This document shows, piece by piece, positions 17,483 through 24,529 of a stretch of 43,090 bases of DNA. The translations under genes were made by a program, and so were the position numbers. Origin of the DNA: Actinomycetota bacterium (lineage in GTDB: Bacteria; Actinomycetota; Geothermincolia; Geothermincolales; RBG-13-55-18). The first letter of the stretch is position 1; every line of letters begins with the position of its first letter. The DNA lies in NCBI GenBank assembly GCA_030019255.1, contig JASEFK010000008.1, positions 1-43,090 of the forward strand, given 5' to 3'. Below the pieces are notes generated by a model. That model had not been told where the DNA came from. It ran no database searches and saw only the letters and a program-made list of their open reading frames with translations.

Positions 17483-18940
17483 TCAACCTCGCAACTCCAG
17501 GGAAATCACGGCGACGCCCAGCTTGCGCAGGTCCTCCAACCCCAGTACCTCGCGGGGGTGGAAGGGGTTGAGGGCCTCTATCTCCACTTCCCTCGCCCTG
17601 CTCTCCTCTACCCGGGGCAGGGGAAGGCGGTGAAGGCTCACGTGGTTGGGCACTTCGATGACCCCCACCTCGCTGCCATCCACCCTGATGACGGCCCGCG
17701 ACTCCCCGCCAGGATGGCCCATGCGGGTGCGGAGCAGCAATTCCCTCCCCCCTCCCCTGGACTTCAGGAAGGCGCGGGCTTTTTCACCCGTCCAGCGATA
17801 TACCAGTCCGGTGCCGTCTTTCTCCCTCTCGTACCACCCTTCGACCAGGCTCTCTTCGCCTTTTTTGCCCATCACCGCTTTGCGAGGATAGGAATCCCGG
17901 GACATTGACGAGAGGCGGCCCTCCTTTGCCTTGCGAAGACCATGGTTGGGAGGGTTGCCCACCCGGGGGTGCAGCAATCCCATTCGGATCAGCTCCCCGT
18001 CCGTACGCTTTCTTCCGCAGGCCACCTTCGCCCTGTGACGCAGGGTATCTGGAAGGTAAAGGAGATTCCAAGCCAGGGCCTGGATCATGCGGCCCCGTAT
18101 CTGCCACTTCTCGCTTCGGGAAAGGGCCCTCTCTCCTTCGCTCCGCACCTGGCGGAAGAACCAGTGGAGGTACTCACGGAACAGCCAGCCCAAGGTATCT
18201 CTCTCCAGGTTCTTGATCCACGACCGCAGCCTTCCCCGCTCGTAATGGTACTTGTTGAAGGTCATGCCCCCGCCCAAGGTGGTGTTCCGGCGATGCCACG
18301 CCGAGGCGTGGGGCTCGTAGAGCACCCTATACCCGTGGAGGTTCAGGCGCCAGCCCAGGTCCGCATCCTCGTAGGCGTAGCGGAGCCGCTCGTCGAAGCC
18401 TCCCACCTCGCGCAGGATCTCCCCACGCACCATCATGGCTGCGGTACAGGCATAGATGACCGGGAGCGGATATTGAAACAGGCAATCACCCTCCCCCGAA
18501 AACCCCCGGTCCCAGGCGTGACCCAGGAGATTGATCATCCCTCCCGCGCCGTTTATCCTGCCCGGCGGTTCAGTGGAGAGAAGGCGCGAGGCACAGGCGG
18601 CCAGGTCACCGCCCTCCAGCGCGAAGCGGTTCAGCATGGCCTCCTCCCAGTCGGGGAAGAGCTCCACGTCGTTATCCAGGAAGGCGATGAACCGTCCCTG
18701 GGCCTGGGCGGCCCCGAGGTTCTTGGCCGCCGCGGGACCCAGGTTACGCCGGTTGACGATGAGCTTGACTTCCGGGAACTGCTCCCGGACCAGCTCCGCG
18801 CTCCCATCATCTGAGCCATCATCGACCACGATTATCTCCCGCGCCGCCGGGGAAGACTGGGAAAGCACCGATTGCAGGCAGGAAGGAAGAAGGTCCTTTC
18901 CCCGGTAACTGGGTATGACGTAACTTACCTGCACTTCCAC
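17483..18940 (-). CDS. GT2 glycosyltransferase with a C-terminal beta-rich domain
   Basis: 485 aa. The GT-A domain (1-300) has I-V-V-D-D-G-S-D-D-G-S (37-47), F-L-D-N-D-V-E (87-93) and G-G-F-D-E-R-L-R-Y-A-Y-E-D-A-D (180-194), the pattern of GT2 enzymes that extend surface glycans. A basic linker (300-360) leads to a domain at about 363-484 that opens with V-E-G-W-Y-E-R-E, has L-V-Y-R-W-T-G-E-K-A in the middle and ends L-R-K-L-G-V-A-V-I-S-L-E-L. The same layout is inserted in the adjacent GT4 protein. The start is GTG with GGAGG about ten bases upstream. It is first of a two-gene unit with that GT4. The sugar added is unknown; the added domain may hold the acceptor chain. Confidence 0.82.
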   Translation of the reverse strand: MEVQVSYVIPSYRGKDLLPSCLQSVLSQSSPAAREIIVVDDGSDDGSAELVREQFPEVKLIVNRRNLGPAAAKNLGAAQAQGRFIAFLDNDVELFPDWEEAMLNRFALEGGDLAACASRLLSTEPPGRINGAGGMINLLGHAWDRGFSGEGDCLFQYPLPVIYACTAAMMVRGEILREVGGFDERLRYAYEDADLGWRLNLHGYRVLYEPHASAWHRRNTTLGGGMTFNKYHYERGRLRSWIKNLERDTLGWLFREYLHWFFRQVRSEGERALSRSEKWQIRGRMIQALAWNLLYLPDTLRHRAKVACGRKRTDGELIRMGLLHPRVGNPPNHGLRKAKEGRLSSMSRDSYPRKAVMGKKGEESLVEGWYEREKDGTGLVYRWTGEKARAFLKSRGGGRELLLRTRMGHPGGESRAVIRVDGSEVGVIEVPNHVSLHRLPLPRVEESRAREVEIEALNPFHPREVLGLEDLRKLGVAVISLELRG

Positions 18941-20029
18941 CTTTTCCGTTCCTCCAGCCCGTCCCTTCGCCGTGCCCTACCTTTCCATTGCCATCGCCCA
19001 TTCCCCGTGCGCTCTCAACCCAGTGGTGGACCTCCCGACCATCGCGTCCAAGGCCTTCAGCACCGTTTCCATATTCCTGAACATGCTCTAGACCCTTTCT
19101 TGGTTCACCCGCCTCGGGTTCGGAAACACGTCCCTGAGGACTTTCCGGGAGACCAGACGGGAACCCCGCACCACTATTGCGTACCCCGGACCGGCGCCCG
19201 CAGAAAGCGCTTAGAGGCGCTCATAAAAACTTACCCCACCGGGGCGAAATATTTCAAATCCACCCGGTTCAGCCGGGATGATATGGTGGTCTCTCTACTT
19301 TTTTCAGCCAGGTGCACTAGTGGCGGATAAGGAAGGCCGGTGTTTGAGCAGGGATGATATGGTGGTCTCTTTATCTTTTTCGAACCTAGAAGTGCCCACT
19401 GAAATGATAGAGCATCTTACCTTCCCTCCCGTGCCCGCTCCGTCCCCCAAATTCCCTCGCTTCCCTGCCCTCCGTCCGGGCAGGTCTTTCAAGGCTGGTC
19501 TCCTCCGCCGCCCCTAACCCTGCATCCTAACCCCCCTTCCATTTGTCGCCTGAGAAGATGGTCGACCACGTGGAAATACTTCACGGGTTCACCCTCGGGC
19601 CCATCCAACGGCATCCCTTTCCTCCCTCCACCCTCCCCGCTGATTCCACCTGGAATGCGCCTTCCTTAACCCGCACGGACGCCCGTCCGCCGCGGTGCGC
19701 CCTGGCAATGAGCGCCGCACAGGCCAACGCTTGCTCGTAAACCCGGCGGACTCCACGCTCCCTTTCGTCTCAAGCGACCAAAATGAGGTGTCGAAGATGA
19801 AGTTGAGGACGGGAAGCCCTTCCCGTGCCTGGGAAGACGAGAACCAGGTCCCGTCACGGGGAAACATGTCTTTCCCCACCCTCCGCCCTCCGGGCAACGG
19901 TGGAGAGCGGGTTAGCCTCGAGGTACTCGGGGTTTCCCGTCCCCGGGGGCGGAGCGGCAGTGACCGAGCTGCTGACCCAGCCGAGGTAGGCCAGAAAGGG
20001 GAAGCAAGAACATCGGGAGGCGAGAGCGA
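18941..20029. other. 1.09-kb region without a convincing gene
   Basis: This divergent region separates a minus-strand GT2 gene from the plus-strand propeller gene. Open frames inside are short, overlap each other on both strands and lack family resemblance or ribosome sites, so none is called. It contains a 20-bp exact direct repeat 76 bp apart (19275-19294 and 19351-19370), each copy followed by a pyrimidine-rich tract, and a small CCCC-ACC-GGGG hairpin near 19232-19245. It may be decayed mobile DNA or a long regulatory leader. Promoters for both genes should lie here but no consensus pair is clear. Confidence 0.5.
19275..19370. repeat. 20-bp direct repeat, 76-bp period
   Basis: GGGATGATATGGTGGTCTCT occurs at 19275-19294 and again at 19351-19370. 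Similarity continues a few bases on each side (AGC before, T/A-rich pyrimidines after). Paired subterminal direct repeats of this kind occur at ends of some insertion sequences, for example IS21-like ones, but no transposase is present, so origin is unproven. Confidence 0.8.
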
Positions 20030-22846
20030 ATGAGGTGGCCGAAAGCGGATTCAGACCTTATCCGAAGGGCAACGGCGATTCTTATCCTGGTCTTCCTGCT
20101 ACTTACCTGGCCCGCTGTCTCCTTCTCCCCCGTGCTCGAGAGCGGGGGTTGGGCGGTCGCCAATCCGCCGGGTTGGACCCAGGTCTGGGCCCTGGACACA
20201 GGGAGCATGTTCAAGCACGCCTCCCCCACCCTGGCAGATATCGACGGCGATGGGACCCAGGAGATCCTGGTGGGGAACACCAATGGCGTTTTCTACTGCC
20301 TGGACCACAACGGTAACATCCGCTGGGCCTACAACACCGGGGCCACCATCCAGTCCACCCCGCTGGCCGTGGACTGCGACGGCAACGGGACCCTGGAGAT
20401 ATTCTTCGGGAGCTACAACGGCTACGTCTACGGTCTGAACTACCTGGGTCAACCGCTTTCCCACTGGGGATGGCCCAAGTTCGCCGGCACCGCCTACGGT
20501 TACCGAGAGGTGTTTCCATCCCCTTCCAGCGGTGACCTGGACGGGGACGGTGACCTGGAAATCGTGGTGGGCAACTGGGGGACCTTCGTCACCGCCTGGC
20601 ATTACCAGGGACAGCTAATGTGGCAGTACCAGAACCATGATTCCATATGGTCCTCCCCGGCCTGTGGGGACATCGACCTAGACGGCAGGGACGAGGTGGT
20701 CATCGGCGCCGACTGCTGGAGCGGGCCCTACTGGCCGTGGCCCCGGGGCGGGCTGCTCTACGTCTTCGAGGAAAATGGGTCCATAAAGGCCGGGTTCCCC
20801 AAGACCCTCCCCCAGGTCATATGGTCCTCCCCGGCCCTCGCCGACCTGGACCGCGATGGGTTCCCGGATATCGTGGTGGGCACCGGCCTTTTCTGGCAGA
20901 ACACCAACCCGGGGCTTTCTACCTACCTCTCCTACGCGGACGGGAAACACGTATACGCCTTTAATTACCGTGGCGAGAACCTGCCCGGCTGGCCGGTGAA
21001 CACGGGGGACAACGTCTTCTCCTCCCCGGCGGTGGCCGACCTGGACGGGGATGGTTATTTCGAGGTGGCCTGCGCATCCATGGATTCATGGGTCTACTGT
21101 TGGGAACATGACGGCAGGGAGAAGTGGAAGCAGCGCCTCTTCGCCGTACAGAAGATGGGCTCCCCGGCCATAGCCGACATCGACGGCGACGGGGACATGG
21201 AGGTCCTCATGGGGGAGGGACAGCACCTGGCGGCCTATGATCCCTCGGGACAGAGGATACTGGAGGTGCACACCGGGCAGAACGTCTTCAACTGCCCGGC
21301 GGTGGGGGACCTGGACGCCGACGGCCTGACCGACGTGGTGGTGGCCAACGGCATGGATGGCGAGACGGGCAGGGTCATCCGCTACGAGGCCGGAAAGTGG
21401 AACCCTCAATTGGCGGCCTGGCCCATGTTCCGCCGCTTCCCGGATCACCGCGCCTGCTACCCCCACCAGGAGGTGCCCGACCTCTGGTCGGCCTCGGAGG
21501 TGCGCAGCCGTTCCTACCTGGCCGAAGGGTACACAGGAAACGGGTTCCAGGAGTTCGTACTTCTTATGAACCCCAACCCCGAGCCGGCTGTGGCCCAGCT
21601 GCGTTACCTCCTGGGGAGCGGCCTTTCCGTGGTCAAGGTGGTGAACGTCCCCGGGAGCTCCCGCTGCACGGTGTTGGTGAACCATTCCGTGGAGGGTCAG
21701 GACGTGAGCACGGTGATGCTCTCCGACCGGGCGGGCATCATCGCCGAACGCTCCCTTTACTTCCGTTATTCCGGAAGCCACGGGACCTGGGTCGGGGGCC
21801 ACGATGTCATGGGCACGGATACCCCGCGGCAGGAATGGTACTTCGCCGAGGGATGCACGCGGCCCGGCTTCCATACCTACCTCTGCCTGCAGAACCCGGA
21901 TCGTTCCGTGGCCGCCCCCGTGACCATCGAGTACTACTGCGGGGACGGGGCGGTCATCGTCCGGGAGGTGACCCTCCGCCCCGGTTCCCGGTTCACGGTG
22001 GCCGTGCACCAGGACGGGCTGGGCATCGGGACCCACGACGGGCCCCGGGGCGACGTTTCCATCAAGGTGACCTCCCAATTCCCCATCGTGGCCGAGCGGC
22101 CCATGTACTTCAACTATGCCGGGGTCTGGGACGGGGGCCACGACGCCATGGGGGCGGCCCAGCCCTCCCAGGAGTGGTATTTCGCCGAGGGATGTACCAG
22201 GCCCGGTTTTCACACCTACCTCTGCCTGCAGAACCCGAGGGAGGCCCCGGCGGAGGTGACCCTCGAGTACCTCTGCGGGGACGGGGCCAACATCACCCGC
22301 CGGGTCACGGTGAAGGCCCGCTCCCGCTACACGGTGGCCGTGCACGGGGACCGGGAGGGCATCGGGGTGCAGGACAGCGCCCGGGGGGACGTGTCCATCC
22401 GGGTGACCTCCGACCGTCCCATCGTGGCCGAGCGGCCCATGTACTTCAGCTACGCGGGGGCCTGGGACGGGGGGCATGACGTGACCGGCTGTACCTCGCC
22501 CTCCCCGGCCTGGGTCTTCGCCGAGGGTTGCACCCGGCCCGGCTTCAACACCTACCTCTGCCTGCAGAACCCGGGGGAGGCCCCGGCGGAGGTGACCCTC
22601 GAGTACCTCTGCGGGGACGGGGCCAACATCACCCGCCGGGTCACGGTGAAGGCCCGCTCCCGCTACACGGTGGCCGTGCACGGGGACCGGGAGGGCATCG
22701 GGGTGCAGGACAACGCCCGCGGTGACGTCTCCATCCGGGTGACTTCCGAGGTGCCCATCGTGGCCGAGCGGCCCATGTACTTCAGCTTCAATGGGAATGT
22801 GGGAGGCCACAACACCATGGGCTTCCCCGGGGAGCAGGGATACTAG
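20030..22846 (+). CDS. Exported FG-GAP/VCBS-type calcium propeller with four WYFAEG repeats
   Basis: 938 aa. An N-terminal hydrophobic segment (13-33) directs export. Residues about 50-475 form a beta propeller of eight FG-GAP-like repeats, each with a D-x-D-x-D-G-type calcium loop (about residues 70, 115, 169, 214, 272, 337, 383 and 427; for example DLDGDGDLE), often preceded by SSPA. Four module copies follow, starting at about 494, 603, 716 and 828, with Y-L/F-A-E-G-x-T, L-C-L-Q-N-P, S-R-x-T-V-A-V-H and A-E-R-P-M-Y-F. The last copy ends with G-G-H-N-T-M-G and a short tail. Probably an adhesive or structural surface protein. GGGAGG nine to ten bases before the ATG supports the start. It converges with the CoA-ligase gene, leaving only 22 bp between stops. 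No wall-anchor signal is seen. Confidence 0.82.
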   Translation: MRWPKADSDLIRRATAILILVFLLLTWPAVSFSPVLESGGWAVANPPGWTQVWALDTGSMFKHASPTLADIDGDGTQEILVGNTNGVFYCLDHNGNIRWAYNTGATIQSTPLAVDCDGNGTLEIFFGSYNGYVYGLNYLGQPLSHWGWPKFAGTAYGYREVFPSPSSGDLDGDGDLEIVVGNWGTFVTAWHYQGQLMWQYQNHDSIWSSPACGDIDLDGRDEVVIGADCWSGPYWPWPRGGLLYVFEENGSIKAGFPKTLPQVIWSSPALADLDRDGFPDIVVGTGLFWQNTNPGLSTYLSYADGKHVYAFNYRGENLPGWPVNTGDNVFSSPAVADLDGDGYFEVACASMDSWVYCWEHDGREKWKQRLFAVQKMGSPAIADIDGDGDMEVLMGEGQHLAAYDPSGQRILEVHTGQNVFNCPAVGDLDADGLTDVVVANGMDGETGRVIRYEAGKWNPQLAAWPMFRRFPDHRACYPHQEVPDLWSASEVRSRSYLAEGYTGNGFQEFVLLMNPNPEPAVAQLRYLLGSGLSVVKVVNVPGSSRCTVLVNHSVEGQDVSTVMLSDRAGIIAERSLYFRYSGSHGTWVGGHDVMGTDTPRQEWYFAEGCTRPGFHTYLCLQNPDRSVAAPVTIEYYCGDGAVIVREVTLRPGSRFTVAVHQDGLGIGTHDGPRGDVSIKVTSQFPIVAERPMYFNYAGVWDGGHDAMGAAQPSQEWYFAEGCTRPGFHTYLCLQNPREAPAEVTLEYLCGDGANITRRVTVKARSRYTVAVHGDREGIGVQDSARGDVSIRVTSDRPIVAERPMYFSYAGAWDGGHDVTGCTSPSPAWVFAEGCTRPGFNTYLCLQNPGEAPAEVTLEYLCGDGANITRRVTVKARSRYTVAVHGDREGIGVQDNARGDVSIRVTSEVPIVAERPMYFSFNGNVGGHNTMGFPGEQGY
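22239..22712. repeat. 138-bp exact direct repeat, 336-bp period, inside the propeller gene
   Basis: Bases 22239-22376 and 22575-22712 are identical by eye and encode the central part of the third and fourth modules (from EAPAEVTLEY to GIGVQD). Flanking parts of the same modules differ, so identity is patchy, which fits gene conversion or a recent duplication followed by selection at the edges. Confidence 0.85.
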
Positions 22847-22868
22847 GCGGGAAAGCGACCGGTTAACG

Positions 22869-24299
22869 TCACCCCGCTTCGTGGTTCCCGCGGGCGGCGC
22901 GGGAATACTGCAGATAGGCCCGCATGACCAAGACGCAGGAGCGCAGGTCGGTGTACACGGGGATACCGAATTCCCGCAATCTTTCTTCGTAGTGGCCGAA
23001 GAAGCGCAGGTCCCCGAAGACCCAGGAGACCGCCGCCTTCCCGCTCTCCCGGACCAGCCTTCCTACCTCCTCGAAGGGAAAATATTCCAGCAGGCGGGAG
23101 GCGAAGGGGAGAAGGATCACCCCGTCTACCCGTGAATCGGCCAGCACGTGGCGCAGCACCTCGGAGAAGGCCGTAAGCCCCCTCTTCTCGATAGTGGGCC
23201 AGATGTCCACCGGGTTGGAGGGCGGCATCCACTCCGGGAAGATCCCCGCCAGGGATTCAAGGGTAGATCTCTCCAGCGCGGGCACGGAAAGCCCGGACTC
23301 CCGCAGCATGTCCGTGGACACCACGCCGCCTCCCCCGGTGACCGTCACCACCGCCACCCCGTCTCCCCGCGGGGAAGTGAGGCGGAAGGGATCGGGGTGC
23401 AGGGAGAAGGCCTTCCCCAGGTTCATGAGGTCGTGGAAGTCGTGCACCCGCACCACCCCGGCCTGGCGCAGGGCTCCCTCCACCACCTCGTCGGAGCCGG
23501 CCATGCTGGCGGTGTGGGAAAGGGCGGCCCGGGCCGCCTCCTCATAGCGCCCCCCCTTGAGCACCGCCAGGGGCTTGCGTCCCCGCATGCTCCCGGCCAC
23601 CTCCAGGAAGTCACGGCCCCGTTCGATGGACTCCAGGTAGGCCACCACCGCCCTGGTCTTGGGGTCACGGGAGAGGTACTCCAGCACCTCCACCTCGTCC
23701 ACGTCTATCTTGTTACCGATGGCGCAGGCCTTGCTCACCTGGAAAAACCCGGAAAGGACGTATTGGAACATGAACCCCGCCGCCAGCATCCCGCTCTGGG
23801 CGATAATGCCCAGGTTGCCCGGCTTCAGGCGCTCGTGGGCCCTGGGGGCGCGCATGAAGGGGGTGAAGATGAAGGGATCGGTGTTCACCAGGCCGGTGCA
23901 GTTGGGGCCCCACAGCCGCATGCCTGTGCGTGAGGCTATCTCCAGGCAGCGCCGGGTGAGCTCCCTGCCCTCCTCCCCCACCTCGGCGAAACCCCCCGAC
24001 TCGATGACCGCGGCCTTCACCCCCGCCGCCGCGCAGTCCTCGAGCACCCCGGGGACGGCGGCGGCGGGGACGAAGACGATGGCCAGGTCCACCTTCCCGG
24101 CCAGTTCCCGCACGGTGGGGTAGCATTTCACTCCCAGGATCTCCTCCCTCCCGGGGTTCACCGGGTATACGGGGCCGGCGAAGGACTCCAGCATGTTGGC
24201 TAGGAGGTTGTAGCCTCCCTTGGCTTGGTCAGCGGAGGCGCCCACCACGGCCACGCTGCGGGGGGCGAAGAAGTAGTCCAGTCCGTTGCCACGATTCAT
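22869..24299 (-). CDS. ADP-forming acyl-CoA synthetase alpha subunit (CoA-binding and ligase domains)
   Basis: 476 aa. It has the CoA-binding Rossmann domain (V-A-V-V-G-A-S, 16-22), the P-V-N-P motif (46-49), W-G-P-N-C-T-G (130-136) and Q-S-G (168-170), then the succinyl-CoA-ligase-like domain. S-H-T-A-S-M-A-G-S (261-269) carries the probable phosphorylated His262. The family converts acyl-CoA, ADP and phosphate to acid, ATP and CoA. The ATP-grasp beta part, fused or adjacent in most relatives, is absent here and no partner gene lies nearby. The usual S-H-T-G is S-H-T-A, a small change. The ATG at 24299 follows GGAGGG; the longer frame to 24383 is unlikely. Its link to the glycan genes is unclear; it may be an unrelated metabolic gene. 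Confidence 0.85.
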   Translation of the reverse strand: MNRGNGLDYFFAPRSVAVVGASADQAKGGYNLLANMLESFAGPVYPVNPGREEILGVKCYPTVRELAGKVDLAIVFVPAAAVPGVLEDCAAAGVKAAVIESGGFAEVGEEGRELTRRCLEIASRTGMRLWGPNCTGLVNTDPFIFTPFMRAPRAHERLKPGNLGIIAQSGMLAAGFMFQYVLSGFFQVSKACAIGNKIDVDEVEVLEYLSRDPKTRAVVAYLESIERGRDFLEVAGSMRGRKPLAVLKGGRYEEAARAALSHTASMAGSDEVVEGALRQAGVVRVHDFHDLMNLGKAFSLHPDPFRLTSPRGDGVAVVTVTGGGGVVSTDMLRESGLSVPALERSTLESLAGIFPEWMPPSNPVDIWPTIEKRGLTAFSEVLRHVLADSRVDGVILLPFASRLLEYFPFEEVGRLVRESGKAAVSWVFGDLRFFGHYEERLREFGIPVYTDLRSCVLVMRAYLQYSRAARGNHEAG

Positions 24300-24529
24300 G
24301 ACCCTCCCTCTCCTTTCCTCGACGAAAGTACGATAAGCGGAGCGACGAAAAAAATATATTGCATCAGCCGAGGAAAGCGCCAACGGGAACCCATTGCCGC
24401 ATCCGCGGCCTCCCGGGGGCAGGACCCTACGCCTTCCCAGCCGCCTCCCAAAAACGACTTGGAGGGCAACATCCTTCCCGAAGCGGCTTGAGTCCCCGGC
24501 TAAAAGGGATCGTGCGTCAGCCGCGCCAC

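Noticed and set aside
19543-19897. Short overlapping frames in the 1.1-kb gene-free region
   Set aside because: They overlap on both strands, have no ribosome sites and biased composition typical of random high-GC DNA.
21086-22810. 574-codon minus-strand open frame opposite the propeller gene
   Set aside because: Repetitive His/Gly/Pro-rich translation simply reflects the repeat DNA read backwards.
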